Counted from the first letter of the stretch, positions 1-8,985 are shown. The stretch: 64,000 nucleotides of DNA from Aliikangiella marina (GCF_007004765.1 NZ_VIKR01000001.1:1426001-1490000); one strand, 5' to 3'. Notes: generated by a model from the sequence alone, not told the origin. A program made the numbers and translations.

Positions 1-2
1 AT

Positions 3-110
3 CATTCTTTTGGTATGACAACTTCCCTCGGCATTACATTTCCATTTAACATTCTAGCTGGTATGCCTGTATACTGGCTGTTTGCTCACTGGCTTAGTAA
101 AATAGCCTAA
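3..110 (+). CDS. C-terminal end of a membrane protein (5' truncated)
   Basis: An open frame enters from the left window edge and ends at a TAA 32 bases before purE. The 35 visible residues are hydrophobic, with a short helix-like stretch rich in Phe, Leu, Ile and Trp (ITFPFNILAG, then PVYWLFAHWL), so this is probably the last membrane segment of a transporter or other integral membrane protein. The T-x-P-F-N pattern recalls the end of some sodium-dependent bicarbonate permeases, but that is only a loose resemblance. No function can be assigned from this fragment. It lies on the same strand as purEK but need not be cotranscribed with them. Confidence 0.5.
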   Translation, partial: HSFGMTTSLGITFPFNILAGMPVYWLFAHWLSKIA

Positions 111-142
111 TCTAAAAGCTTCTAATTCAATAAGGAACCTAA

Positions 143-628
143 ATGAACAATGCTCCCGTTGTCAGCATTATCATGGGATCACGCTCTGATTGGCCGACCA
201 TGAAAAAAGCGGCTGAAATGCTTGAGGCCCTTGAAATCAGCTATGAGACGCAAGTTGTTTCTGCCCATCGTACACCAGATAGATTGTCTGAATTTGCAAA
301 ATCCGCTGACGATCGCGGTATAAAAGTCATCATTGCTGGCGCCGGTGGCGCTGCTCATCTGCCCGGTATGTGTGCTGCAATGACCCATATTCCTGTGGTT
401 GCCGTTCCGGTAAAGAGTTCAGCATTAAGTGGCTTAGATAGTTTATTATCGATTGTCCAAATGCCTAAAGGTGTTGCGGTAGCAACCCAAGCTATTGGAG
501 AAGCCGGTGGCGCAAATGCTGGCTTGATGGCGGCTCAAATGCTATCAATTTCAGATGAGTTACTCTGCGAGAGAATTAAACGTTGGCGTAAGGACCAAAC
601 CGACAGCGTACCGGTGGAGGTTGAATAA
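143..628 (+). CDS. purE: N5-carboxyaminoimidazole ribonucleotide mutase PurE
   Basis: Class I PurE moves the carboxyl group of N5-CAIR to C4 to give CAIR in de novo purine synthesis, in the cytosol. The 161-residue length fits the small bacterial enzyme. Visible signatures are the GSRSDWPTM loop at residues 12-20, the SAHRTPDR loop at 40-47 that holds the catalytic histidine, and the glycine-rich [10 protein letters not shown] stretch at 66-75. The gene is followed by purK with a one-base TAATG overlap, the usual translationally coupled purEK arrangement. ATG is preceded by AAGGAACC, a good ribosome binding site. Identification is secure. Confidence 0.98.
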   Translation: MNNAPVVSIIMGSRSDWPTMKKAAEMLEALEISYETQVVSAHRTPDRLSEFAKSADDRGIKVIIAGAGGAAHLPGMCAAMTHIPVVAVPVKSSALSGLDSLLSIVQMPKGVAVATQAIGEAGGANAGLMAAQMLSISDELLCERIKRWRKDQTDSVPVEVE

Positions 629-1728
629 TGCATGTTGTTATTCTTGGCTGCGGGCAACTCTCTCGGTTAATGGCTAGAGAAGGCAAAAAGCTAGGTGTTG
701 ATTTCACTTTTGTCGCAATGGGCGACGAGTCTACTGACTGTGTTAATGGGCTTGGTAAGATTGTGCAGTGGCAAGATTCGATGTCTGCAGAGGCATTATT
801 AGCCGAGACAGGAACTCCCGATGCGCTCACCGTTGAACGAGAAAGCATTGATGTTAAGTTGCTGATAGAATTACAAAAACTATGCAATGTTTGCCCGCCT
901 CCAGAAGCGGTTGCAGCCTGCCAGCACAGACTGAAAGAAAAAATGGCACTGACATCGCTCGATATCCCTGCAACACCTTGGCACCCCATATCGGATGAAG
1001 CTTCTCTTCATAAAGCCGCTGAGATGTTTGGTTACCCCTTAATCGTGAAATCTTTTGAAGATGGCTATGACGGCAAAAACCAATGGCATCTTCAATCTGC
1101 GGATGAACTCGCCGAGCTCGTAAAAACCGAGAAGCCAGAAAACTGGCTCGCAGAACCCAAGATTAATTTCACTCACGAAGTCTCGTTGATTGGCGCAAGA
1201 TCGGTTTCCGGCGAAGTGAAGTTTTACCCTATCACTGAGAACCACCATGAAGGTGGGATCCTGAAACGCTCTATCGCCCCTTACGAATTGCTCGATTCTA
1301 CCAAAATTGACGAAATGCAAGCCAACATGAAGCGGCTTATGGAGTCATGGCAATATGTCGGTGTACTAGCAATCGAAATGTTCGTTACAAAGGACGGTTT
1401 TACGGTTAATGAAATGGCGCCAAGAGTTCACAACAGTGGACATTGGACGCAAAACAATACGATTACTAGTCAATTTGAAAATCACATTAGAGCGATTCTC
1501 GATATGGAGTTAGGCGACACTGAAGTGAACGATTATAGCGGGATGGTCAATATTCTCGGCATGGGAACTCAACAGCCTAAGGTCGATCATGTCGAAGGCG
1601 AAGTATTTTTATACGACAAGACGCCGCGCAATGGTCGAAAACTCGGACACGTCAATTTAAGTGATTCGGATAGAGAAAGTCTCGCCCAAAGAATGAGTGC
1701 GATTGAGTCACAAATCTATTCCAACTAG
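628..1728 (+). CDS. purK: N5-carboxyaminoimidazole ribonucleotide synthase PurK
   Basis: PurK is the ATP-grasp ligase that makes N5-CAIR from AIR, bicarbonate and ATP, the substrate of PurE. At 366 residues it is of normal length. The N-terminal pre-ATP-grasp domain starts with ILGCGQLSRL (5-14), where Pseudomonas-type enzymes have GGGQLGRM. The ATP-grasp core is seen in PLIVKSFEDGYDGK (137-150) and the metal-binding NEMAPRVHNSGHWT near 265-278. The start codon overlaps the purE stop by one base, so the two are coupled. Next on the same strand, nine bases after the stop, is a small CDGSH protein. Confidence 0.97.
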   Translation: MHVVILGCGQLSRLMAREGKKLGVDFTFVAMGDESTDCVNGLGKIVQWQDSMSAEALLAETGTPDALTVERESIDVKLLIELQKLCNVCPPPEAVAACQHRLKEKMALTSLDIPATPWHPISDEASLHKAAEMFGYPLIVKSFEDGYDGKNQWHLQSADELAELVKTEKPENWLAEPKINFTHEVSLIGARSVSGEVKFYPITENHHEGGILKRSIAPYELLDSTKIDEMQANMKRLMESWQYVGVLAIEMFVTKDGFTVNEMAPRVHNSGHWTQNNTITSQFENHIRAILDMELGDTEVNDYSGMVNILGMGTQQPKVDHVEGEVFLYDKTPRNGRKLGHVNLSDSDRESLAQRMSAIESQIYSN

Positions 1729-1736
1729 TTGCAACA

Positions 1737-1946
1737 ATGAATACCGATAAAGATAAGCCCATTCAATCTTCCGTCTCAATTTTTCAAAAGCCGAGTGGGC
1801 CTATTGTAGTAAGCGCTGAGCAAATTGACGTTCAGAAAAATGACGGTGCTAAGCAACAGTTCTTTGGCAAATTGTCACTATGCGGATGCGGCAGGAGCAA
1901 TAACCTGCCGCTGTGTGACGGTAGCCATAAAAACATCGCGTCTTAA
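1737..1946 (+). CDS. Small CDGSH-type iron-sulfur protein
   Basis: This 69-residue protein ends in a single CDGSH zinc-finger-like motif that binds a [2Fe-2S] cluster through three cysteines and one histidine, as in mitoNEET-family proteins. The full consensus C-x-C-x2-S-x3-P-x-C-D-G-S-H is present with ligands C49, C51, C60 and H64. The first 40 residues have a beta-rich pattern (IVVSAEQI) typical of bacterial single-CDGSH proteins. It starts eight bases after purK and so probably rides on the purEK transcript. The actual redox partner is unknown, and nothing here links it biochemically to purine synthesis. Confidence 0.85.
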   Translation: MNTDKDKPIQSSVSIFQKPSGPIVVSAEQIDVQKNDGAKQQFFGKLSLCGCGRSNNLPLCDGSHKNIAS

Positions 1947-2013
1947 AACTCGGTATACCAGTGTTGTTCCCCTTTCTTGAAGCGCTGAAGGTTGAATTAC
2001 ATACTAGCGACTA

Positions 2014-2069
2014 ATTACCGCTGAAATTTAAGTCGTTTTATTTAAGTCGCTTTATTTGAGCCGCTCAAT
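2014..2069 (-). repeat. 14-bp tandem repeat across the stop codon of the KfrA-like gene
   Basis: Four imperfect 14-base units run in phase. The unit at 2056-2069 lies wholly inside the end of the coding sequence. The unit at 2042-2055 (TTAAGTCGCTTTAT on the plus strand) contains the stop codon. The units at 2028-2041 and 2014-2027 are intergenic. The two middle units differ at one position only, and the outer ones are more diverged. The same arrangement recurs at four other gene ends in this window. Confidence 0.8.
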
Positions 2070-2585
2070 TTCAGCCTTTAGTGCCTTTATTTTCTTTGTC
2101 ATTGCTAGCTTGTATTGACGGTAGTCGGATTTAAGTTCTTCATACTCCGCTGATAAATTCGCGAGCTCTGCGCTTCCTTGTTTTCTTAAACGCCGAAGCT
2201 GATCGACTTCTTGTTTTAAGTCATCGTTAGCCTTTAAGGCAAAATTCAATTCGGTCTCAAAATCATCCGTCATAGATTGTAAGGCTTGTTGAGACTTTTG
2301 CCATTCTTCCTGGCGTTCACGGAAACTCGTTTCGGCTTCACTCAAAGCAGTATTCCACAGAGACTCAAAAGTTGGGATTAGCTTTTCGGGCATCTTGTCA
2401 GATAGTAGGTTTTTAGAGCGCTTGTGATTATTTGCCCGCCAAGATTTTAGATGTCTTGATATGGTGGTGTTGCTTCCCGTACCCAAATATTCGCGCACGA
2501 GTGCAACAGTCGGACTCTTTCCGTCAAGCAGTAGTCTTGCTGCTGCATCCGAAACATCTTCTAAGGTTACACCGATCCTTGCCAT
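2052..2585 (-). CDS. KfrA-like DNA-binding protein with long coiled coil
   Basis: The first 60 residues (VTLEDVSDAAARLLLDGKSP then VALVREYLGTGSNTTISRHL) match the KfrA N-terminal helix-turn-helix family, found in plasmid partition-linked autoregulators and in chromosomal relatives. From about residue 80 to the end the sequence is strongly heptad-like and charged (many E, K, Q, L), predicting an extended coiled coil. This is the classic KfrA layout of 177 residues or more. No parA or parB lies nearby, so it is probably a chromosomal regulator rather than plasmid debris. A perfect palindrome upstream (2777-2790) is a candidate operator. The target and the role are unknown. Confidence 0.75.
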   Translation of the reverse strand: MARIGVTLEDVSDAAARLLLDGKSPTVALVREYLGTGSNTTISRHLKSWRANNHKRSKNLLSDKMPEKLIPTFESLWNTALSEAETSFRERQEEWQKSQQALQSMTDDFETELNFALKANDDLKQEVDQLRRLRKQGSAELANLSAEYEELKSDYRQYKLAMTKKIKALKAEIERLK

Positions 2586-2776
2586 GTGATAACTATCCTT
2601 TGTAAATTGTCTCGACTGTTATTGTTTAGCTGTCGAGCCCGTTTCCTTTAGTTGCCAGTTAATCGTCTCTGGTAAACGTTTAACAATGAGCCGTTGCCTC
2701 GAAAAACCTTCTCAGCAGTTTTGAAATTGTAACAATGTTTAGGTTTTACCAGTAAATCGCAGCATTTGGTTTTTTA

Positions 2777-2790
2777 ACGTAATATTACGT
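2777..2790. promoter_or_regulatory. Perfect palindrome, candidate operator
   Basis: ACGTAATATTACGT is a perfect 14-base palindrome about 190 bases upstream of the KfrA-like start and about 310 bases upstream of the TerB-like start. KfrA-type proteins are known to bind palindromic operators in front of their own genes, so autoregulation is a reasonable inference. An AT-rich palindrome of this length could also be chance. Confidence 0.4.
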
Positions 2791-2868
2791 AATTTAAAAT
2801 AATACATTTTACTTTAACCAAAAATATCGTTTCCCTAAAAATTGTTTGGTTTACTCTCAATGACTGTC

Positions 2869-2890
2869 TCTCGATCATAGATCATCGAGA
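2869..2890. repeat. Inverted repeat
   Basis: TCTCGAT and ATCGAGA form perfect 7-base arms around an 8-base spacer. It could be a protein binding site or a hairpin in a leader transcript. There is no T-run after it, so it is not a typical terminator. Confidence 0.4.
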
Positions 2891-3101
2891 TGAGAATTTA
2901 CAAGGATTTCAACCACTTTTCATTGAATATGAAACTAAAATGTAAAGGGGTTCAGTTTAGATAAATTACCGGACTAAAAACTGAGCGGTTATAACCTGCA
3001 ATTCGATCACCGATGAAATTAAACATTAATTATTGACGGCCATCAAAATATTCTGCGCTATTTACCGATACCATAAGCAAAAATGATTTATTGGAGTTAT
3101 T

Positions 3102-3527
3102 ATGTTCGAAGCATTTAAATCGTGGCTCAAACAATCAAATCAGCCACAAAAGCTATTCGATCACCGAGACGAAGAAGAAATCCATGTCGCATTAGCCCAT
3201 CTGCTCTACCACATCATTAGCATCGACAAGATGGAAAGTTCTCGTGAGAAGGAAACCTTTTGCGAAATTATGCGCGAGGAATTCGAACTTAATGATGAGC
3301 AGATTGGCCAACTTTATCATTACGTTGAGTCGCTAAATTCTGATTTTCATAATGACCTACAGACCATTAATGCTCACTTGGTCAAAAACCCTCATTTAAA
3401 AATGGCATTCATGCAAAAACTTATTCATATGATGAGTCTAGATGGTGTCAGTAATGCCGAGCTAGATGTGTTTTACGATGCGATGAGAGTGGTTTTCCCT
3501 GAATTAGAACCAAAGTCGGCTATTTGA
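3102..3527 (+). CDS. TerB-like (tellurite resistance fold) protein
   Basis: A 141-residue, all-helical acidic protein. The DEEEIHVALAHLLYHIISID segment (23-42) and a second metal-site-like segment near 105-118 (KLIHMMSLDGVSNAEL) match the TerB/DjlA N-terminal domain family, in which acidic residues in paired helices are thought to bind divalent metal. There are no other ter genes here, so a tellurite role should not be assumed. Many gammaproteobacteria carry a stand-alone copy of unknown function. The start is preceded by TTGGAGTT, a good ribosome binding site. It appears monocistronic. Confidence 0.75.
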   Translation: MFEAFKSWLKQSNQPQKLFDHRDEEEIHVALAHLLYHIISIDKMESSREKETFCEIMREEFELNDEQIGQLYHYVESLNSDFHNDLQTINAHLVKNPHLKMAFMQKLIHMMSLDGVSNAELDVFYDAMRVVFPELEPKSAI

Positions 3528-3567
3528 GTCCCCAATTTAACTCCACATAGCATCCCTTTAAATCAAT

Positions 3568-4320
3568 TTATAGCCACAAATCGAGGGGGCCATCTTTAAT
3601 CATTGAGCGTAAAATATCGCTTCGGGTGATTATACCTGATACGCCCCCTTCGCTCGAAGTGATCGGCATAGCGCCAATACGTTGCTTAAACATCACATTA
3701 CAAATTTCTTTTATTAATGTTTTCTTACTTGCGGTTAACACGTGATTAGTCATTATGGTTGCTACTGGCTGGCTCAGTTGAGTCGTTGTTAAACTAAATT
3801 GATGGTCACTAAATAAGTTAAGAATATCTCTGTCGGCGACAATTCCAACCAACTGCTTGCGCTCATTAACTACTGTAAAATGTCGATAACGAAACCGTCT
3901 AAAACTAGCCCAAACTTCCCTCAGGCTCATTGTTTCTCGCAGTGAAACCACTTTTGGAGTCATCAGCTGCTCGGCTAGATAAATTCTTTTTTGCCCGTCC
4001 TTGTCACTGTACGGGTTTTGGTGTGCAGATATTATTCTGCTATCTGCTGCTGAGCTTATAGCTGAGCGATTGGCACTCGGTTCTTCCGCTTCTATATTTT
4101 CCTGAGTTGTTGCGCGCTCGTGTTCTTTTTGAGCGTTGTTACTGGTAACGCTTTTGTTGTCCGAGCTATCAGCATTTTGACGAGAGTTTCGATCGCGATT
4201 AGGTCTATGAACTCTCGCGGATTTTGATAGCTCCTCCAATGGTACTGCTTTATCCAGTTGGTATATTCGCTTTTCTGAGATGGGCACCCCCATACCAACG
4301 TTGTAGATCCAAAAACTCAT
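3568..4320 (-). CDS. CBS-domain pair protein
   Basis: The C-terminal half (about residues 115-250) is a tandem CBS pair: LMTPKVVSLRETMSLREVW begins the first repeat and VATIMTNHVLTASKKTLI the second, ending in GIITRSDILRSMI. Such Bateman modules bind adenine nucleotides and act as energy sensors. The N-terminal 110 residues are hydrophilic and low in complexity (many S, N, R, E) and probably disordered. The ATG directly follows the stop codon of the FNT channel gene (TAG-ATG), so the two are cotranscribed and probably translationally coupled. This suggests, but does not prove, regulation of the transporter or of its pathway. Confidence 0.8.
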   Translation of the reverse strand: MSFWIYNVGMGVPISEKRIYQLDKAVPLEELSKSARVHRPNRDRNSRQNADSSDNKSVTSNNAQKEHERATTQENIEAEEPSANRSAISSAADSRIISAHQNPYSDKDGQKRIYLAEQLMTPKVVSLRETMSLREVWASFRRFRYRHFTVVNERKQLVGIVADRDILNLFSDHQFSLTTTQLSQPVATIMTNHVLTASKKTLIKEICNVMFKQRIGAMPITSSEGGVSGIITRSDILRSMIKDGPLDLWL

Positions 4321-5103
4321 CTAATCATCTCGCAAGTAACACAACCAATACACTAACGCCACAAAAACGCTACCACCAACCACATTCCCCAGAGTAACCC
4401 AGGTTAGGTTAGCCAATAAATCAAAAAGTGTAATCTGAATTTCGGATTGCATCATTGCTAAAGGGATAAAGTACATATTGGCAACAGAGTGTTCAAAGCC
4501 TAAAGCGACGAATGCTGAGATTGGAAATATTATCGCCAGAATTTTCCCGGCGACCCTCCTTGCAGAAAAACATAACCAAACGGCTAAACAGACCAGCGCG
4601 TTACACAATATTCCCCTGACAAAAGCTTGCAACGGCTCTAACGACGTTTTTGCCAAGGCAATATTTATTGCGGTTTGGCCAACTGCGCCCTGATTGCTGG
4701 CTAAAATACCGGACAAATCAACCAACAACGCGGTCATTGCTGCGCCGATAAAATTCCCCACATAAACGATTAGCCAATTTCTGAGTAACTGTTGAGTGGT
4801 TACTTTCTTATCAGCCCAAGCAATAACTATTAAGTTGTTGCCAGTGAACAATTCTGCACCTGCAACAACAACTAAAATCAGACCAAGACTAAATGTAACG
4901 CCCCCGAGTAGTTTAGTCGGTCCATAACCAAACTCGCTGCCGGTAATAGTTTGAGTATAAAACATCGCACCAAATGCAATGAATGCACCCGCTAAGATCC
5001 CAAGGGTGATTAATTTGAGAAACGCGCTATTAGCTTTGGTGACTCCGACAGTTTCGGCTATTTTGGCTATTTGGTCGGGTTTATAAGCATCACTCGATTC
5101 CAT
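4321..5103 (-). CDS. Formate/nitrite transporter (FNT) family channel
   Basis: A 260-residue integral membrane protein with six hydrophobic segments. AGAELFTGNNL near residues 82-92 is the FNT signature loop, and NWLIVYVGNFIGA and LCNALVCLAVWL are the family's second and fifth helix motifs, so membership is clear. FNT channels pass formate, nitrite or hydrosulfide across the inner membrane. The substrate cannot be told from sequence alone, and no formate lyase, nitrite reductase or sulfite reductase gene is adjacent. It is the first gene of a two-gene unit with the CBS protein. Confidence 0.9.
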   Translation of the reverse strand: MESSDAYKPDQIAKIAETVGVTKANSAFLKLITLGILAGAFIAFGAMFYTQTITGSEFGYGPTKLLGGVTFSLGLILVVVAGAELFTGNNLIVIAWADKKVTTQQLLRNWLIVYVGNFIGAAMTALLVDLSGILASNQGAVGQTAINIALAKTSLEPLQAFVRGILCNALVCLAVWLCFSARRVAGKILAIIFPISAFVALGFEHSVANMYFIPLAMMQSEIQITLFDLLANLTWVTLGNVVGGSVFVALVYWLCYLRDD

Positions 5104-5250
5104 AATCGGTTTTCCTTCTCAATATGCGCGTTTTAGAGCGGGTTATAAAACTAACGATGTGAGTTTCTTTTGCAGTGTTGTTTAATCTAACAATATCGTG
5201 TTGTAACCGTGTCCTATTGTAACGGTAACCAATTAGCTGAAATATTGACC

Positions 5251-5282
5251 AAAAACAAAAAAAGAGGCTTAACGCCTCTTTT
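5251..5282 (-). terminator. Rho-independent terminator of prc
   Basis: Read on the minus strand, an 8-base stem AAAGAGGC / GCCTCTTT with a 5-base loop is followed by a long T-rich run. It lies 30 bases after the prc stop codon. Confidence 0.85.
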
Positions 5283-5311
5283 AGGTTATTCAAAAGTGTT
5301 TTCCTTGAATA

Positions 5312-7432
5312 TTAATTCGCTTTTTTAGTGACCTCCGCGAGCTTGCCACCGCTCTTTAATGCGATAAAATCCACGAGTATATTAGCCGTTTCAACGAGCT
5401 TGCTGTCATCGGTTTCTGTCAACTCGGTGTTTTCATCAATCTGAAGAATCGGCTTCTTGCCCGTAGCAATACGACGCTCGTTTTCACGGTCTAGCTGTTT
5501 CTGCTTGTCTTTTTTAAGATTCGCTTTACGTTCCGCGAGATTAAGACTGACCGACTTTTCAGCACGTTGCTTGTTGAGTTCCTCAATATCCTTAATTAAG
5601 TAGCCGAACTCTCGATCGGTTTTGATTCTTTCAGAATGCTTTTCTTTTAAGACAGGAATAAATTCACCCAAGTTATCAACCGGCTTGAAGTTAACCGGCG
5701 CAATAACATCCCAAGGTAGCGCAGAATCATAGCTATTCTCACCGAAATCTTCTCTTGAAAATGGGTCCGGGAAGCTGATATCCGGTATCACACCTTTCAT
5801 TTGAGTGCTTTCACCCGTGATGCGGTAAAACTTGTTGATGGTAATCTTTATCGCACCATACACATTACTCTCAGAACGGAACCAGTCATTGAGATCAAGA
5901 ATCCGCTGCACAGTTCCTTTGCCGAAAGTCTGCTCACCGATAATTAATCCTCTACCGTAATCTTGGATCGCTCCAGCAAATATTTCTGAGGCTGAAGCAC
6001 TTGAGCCATTTACTAAAACCGCTAGCGGACCGTCCCATGCGGTTCCTCGTTGGTCATCTGACAATATCTCAAGATTACCACGACTGCTGCGATCTTGAAC
6101 CACTGGACCGGTATCAATAAACAGACCCGTTAACGAAGTCGCCTCTTCTAGCGCGCCACCGCCATTGCGTCTTAAATCAATAATCAAGCCATCGAGCGAT
6201 TTATCTTGTTGCATTTCCTCGATTAAATTTCTGACATCGCGAGTCGTGCTTCTGTAATCTTTTTGTCCTTCGCTTCGTGCTCTGAAATCAAGATAAAACT
6301 TTGGTAGATCGATGACACCAACGCGGAATTGTTTTCCACCAGAGTCGATATCGATAACCTCTGATTTAGCCGCTTGATCTTCAAGCTTCACTTTCTCTCG
6401 GACAATTTCGACAATCTTGGTTTTACCTTTGACACTGTTGTTCGCAGGTTCTATTTTTAAGCGAACAATGCTACCGGCGTCGCCCCGGATAAGGTCGACA
6501 ACATCGTCCAATCGCCAGCCAACGACATCAACCATTGGTTCACTACCTTGGCCTACCGCGATCACTTTGTCATCGACATTGACCGAGCCAGACTTGTCTG
6601 CCGGCCCGCCGGTAACGATGCGGTTGATCTTAGTGTAAACATCATCAGACTGAAGAACCGCACCGATACCTTCGAGCGATAGCTTCATATCGATGCTGAA
6701 ATTCTCTGCGTTTCGAGGCGATAAATAAGAGGTGTGAGGATCAACGGTATTTGCGTAGGCATTCATAAAGTAGCTGAAGACATCTTCGCTGTTGATTTGC
6801 GCGACTCTGCGCATTGCTGCTTTGTAACGTTTTTCTAAAATTTCTTTAGCTTCATCCAATGTCTTATCAGCGAGTACTAAGTTGAGTGCATCGCTTTTGA
6901 CCTTCTTACGCCAAAACTCGTCTAATTCCGCCGAGGACACTGCCCAATTACTCTCTTCTCGGTCATATTGATAGATTTCTTTAGTTGTGAAATCCATCTC
7001 GCCTTTCAGTTGAGATAAGGCAAAATTGTTGCGCTCGGTCCAACGTTTTTGAAAAACACTATAGATATGGAAGGAAGGCTTCAACCAACCCGTTAAAATC
7101 GAGTTATCCATATTATAGCGATACTGCTGAAACTCTTTGATATCTTCGGCCAAGAAATAGGATTTGTTGCCATCGAGCATCTCGATAAATTCATCAAGTA
7201 TTTCCACTGACTGCTCATTGTCTAAACGTGGTTTGGCGTAATGATAGTCATTGATAAACTTTGCAATATAACGGCTGGCTTGATGGTGGGTAGGACTCGG
7301 CGATAAATCCAACATTCTCGGTGCTTCAACGCTCGCTACGTCGACAGAGTCGGTATTAGCAAAGGCGATTAGCGTACTGGACAGGCTTAGGGCGAAAACA
7401 CTAGAGGTGACAAGCGATTTAATTGAAGGCAT
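5312..7432 (-). CDS. prc: Carboxy-terminal (tail-specific) processing protease Prc
   Basis: Prc/Tsp is a periplasmic serine protease that degrades ssrA-tagged proteins and trims penicillin-binding protein 3 and murein hydrolases. The 706-residue protein has an N-terminal signal peptide (about 1-26), a helical N-terminal domain, a PDZ domain near 245-335, an S41 peptidase core and the C-terminal Prc-specific domain with many charged residues. The catalytic dyad is readable as S480 in NGSSASASEI and K505 in TFGKGTVQ, spaced 25 residues apart as in E. coli (452 and 477). Single gene, with a strong terminator just downstream. Confidence 0.96.
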   Translation of the reverse strand: MPSIKSLVTSSVFALSLSSTLIAFANTDSVDVASVEAPRMLDLSPSPTHHQASRYIAKFINDYHYAKPRLDNEQSVEILDEFIEMLDGNKSYFLAEDIKEFQQYRYNMDNSILTGWLKPSFHIYSVFQKRWTERNNFALSQLKGEMDFTTKEIYQYDREESNWAVSSAELDEFWRKKVKSDALNLVLADKTLDEAKEILEKRYKAAMRRVAQINSEDVFSYFMNAYANTVDPHTSYLSPRNAENFSIDMKLSLEGIGAVLQSDDVYTKINRIVTGGPADKSGSVNVDDKVIAVGQGSEPMVDVVGWRLDDVVDLIRGDAGSIVRLKIEPANNSVKGKTKIVEIVREKVKLEDQAAKSEVIDIDSGGKQFRVGVIDLPKFYLDFRARSEGQKDYRSTTRDVRNLIEEMQQDKSLDGLIIDLRRNGGGALEEATSLTGLFIDTGPVVQDRSSRGNLEILSDDQRGTAWDGPLAVLVNGSSASASEIFAGAIQDYGRGLIIGEQTFGKGTVQRILDLNDWFRSESNVYGAIKITINKFYRITGESTQMKGVIPDISFPDPFSREDFGENSYDSALPWDVIAPVNFKPVDNLGEFIPVLKEKHSERIKTDREFGYLIKDIEELNKQRAEKSVSLNLAERKANLKKDKQKQLDRENERRIATGKKPILQIDENTELTETDDSKLVETANILVDFIALKSGGKLAEVTKKAN

Positions 7433-7815
7433 TAATACAGGTTCCTTACACTCTCAAAACAAGCAGATAAGACTACTTTCGGATACAGGCTAACGAAATA
7501 AACGTTCTACTTACCAGAATAAGACCACAAGCGGCTGCCAAAGTTTATATTATTTAGGCTGACAGCGAGCACGCAAGTTAGACGCAAACCCAAGCGGCTT
7601 TCGCTTATAAGACTCAGTCAGGAAATCCTTTTGACCGTTTACTTATTAAATAAATAACCTCTATCGCACAAAAACTCAAGTTAAACCCTTAGAATAATTG
7701 TGTGCATTGTAAAATTATGTGTAATTCGTTGTGTTTTATGAGGATTTTTATAATAAAGCCGCATATGAATGCGGCTTTATTGACGCGAAAAGAATTTCGA
7801 TAGGAGGAGCAAGAA
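7433..7815. other. Intergenic region between prc and gcdH
   Basis: Both flanking genes are on the minus strand, so this holds the end of the gcdH transcript (terminator at 7752-7781) and the prc promoter and leader. GGAA lies about ten bases before the prc ATG. I see no credible small gene. Confidence 0.5.
7752..7781 (-). terminator. Hairpin terminator after gcdH
   Basis: AATAAAGCCGCAT and its exact complement form a 13-base stem with a 4-base loop, 35 bases after the gcdH stop. The T-run on the minus strand is interrupted (TTTATTATAAAAA), so the termination efficiency is uncertain. Confidence 0.65.
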
Positions 7816-8985
7816 TTAGCTGAACGCTTGGATTCCTGTTTGCGCACGGCCCAAAATCAGAGCATGAATGTCATGAGTGCCTTCATAAGTATTCACAGCC
7901 TCCAAATTAATCATATGCCTGATGACATGGAACTCGTCACTAATACCATTCCCACCATGCATATCGCGAGCCGTACGAGCGATTTCGAGCGCTTTACCAC
8001 ACGAGTTGCGTTTGACTAGCGAAATCATCTCTGGCTTGAACTGCTTGGCATCGATTAACTGACCCACTCTCAGTGCCCCTTGTAAGCCTAAAGTAATTTC
8101 TGTTTGCATGTCAGCTAATTTCTTTTGATAGAGCTGGTTAGCCGCAAGTGGTCGACCAAATTGACTGCGGTTTAGGCCGTATTCTCTGGCAGCGTGCCAA
8201 CAGAATTCTGCAGCCCCCATAGCTCCCCAAGCGATGCCGTATCGTGCCATGTTCAAACAACCGAAAGGGCCACCAAGTCCGCGAATGTCAGGAAACATAT
8301 TTTCTTCTGGAACAAAGACTTCATCCATGACAATTTCACCAGTAATCGATGCTCTCAAGGAGAATTTACCCTCGATCTTTGGTGCACTCAGCCCCTGCAT
8401 GCCTTTCTCGAGCACAAACCCACAAATTCTATCTTCTTCATTCTTTGCCCAAACAACAAACACATCTGCCACGGGTGAATTGGTTATCCACATCTTGCTG
8501 CCTGAAATCGAATAGCCTCCATCAACTTTTTTGGCGCGTGTTTTCATTGATGCGGGGTCAGATCCGCTGTCAGGCTCGGTCAAACCAAAACACCCTATCC
8601 ACTCACCGGTCGCCAGTTTCGGAAGATATTTTTCTTTTTGGGCTTCAGAACCATAAGCGTTTATGGGATGCATAACCAAACTTGACTGAACACTCAACGC
8701 GGACCGATAACCACTATCGACTCGTTCCACCTCTCGAGCGACCAGACCATAAGCGACGTAACTGACACCGGCACAACCATATCCTTGAATGGTTGAGCCT
8801 AATAAACCTAATTCACCCATTTCACGCATGATATTGACATCAAACTCTTCGTCTCGGTGAGCTTTTTGCACGCGAGTTTGAAGTTTTTCTTGGCAATAAT
8901 TGCGTGCCATGTCGCGAATCATTCGCTCGTCTTCTGTCAATTGCTCATCAAGTAAAAATAAGTCGTCCCAAATTTCCAGTGTCAT
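7816..8985 (-). CDS. gcdH: Glutaryl-CoA dehydrogenase
   Basis: An FAD acyl-CoA dehydrogenase of 389 residues that oxidises and decarboxylates glutaryl-CoA to crotonyl-CoA in lysine, tryptophan and glutarate breakdown. The C-terminal run [18 protein letters not shown], with the catalytic Glu near residue 368, is distinctive for glutaryl-CoA dehydrogenases rather than other family members. The [16 protein letters not shown] block is the FAD-binding signature, and Gly-Leu-Arg-rich segments for substrate binding are intact. It stands alone here; the usual partner acyl-CoA transferase and LysR regulator are not adjacent. The divergent gene upstream is a lipid-associated protease-like protein. Confidence 0.93.
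   Translation of the reverse strand: MTLEIWDDLFLLDEQLTEDERMIRDMARNYCQEKLQTRVQKAHRDEEFDVNIMREMGELGLLGSTIQGYGCAGVSYVAYGLVAREVERVDSGYRSALSVQSSLVMHPINAYGSEAQKEKYLPKLATGEWIGCFGLTEPDSGSDPASMKTRAKKVDGGYSISGSKMWITNSPVADVFVVWAKNEEDRICGFVLEKGMQGLSAPKIEGKFSLRASITGEIVMDEVFVPEENMFPDIRGLGGPFGCLNMARYGIAWGAMGAAEFCWHAAREYGLNRSQFGRPLAANQLYQKKLADMQTEITLGLQGALRVGQLIDAKQFKPEMISLVKRNSCGKALEIARTARDMHGGNGISDEFHVIRHMINLEAVNTYEGTHDIHALILGRAQTGIQAFS

Larger units (their letters stand above)
2586..3101. other. Divergent intergenic region, AT-rich, with two palindromes
   Basis: This stretch separates the KfrA-like gene from the TerB-like gene, which point away from each other, so it should hold both promoters. No coding frame with a start and ribosome site is visible. 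It contains a perfect 14-base palindrome and a 7-base inverted repeat (both listed separately), inside very AT-rich sequence. Confidence 0.6.

Noticed and set aside
3498-3560. Possible 13-base repeat at the end of the TerB-like gene
   Set aside because: Only two weakly similar units can be aligned, which is not distinguishable from chance.
8194-8675. Three overlapping open frames on the plus strand inside gcdH
   Set aside because: They are antisense shadows of a fully conserved enzyme and have no ribosome sites or family features.
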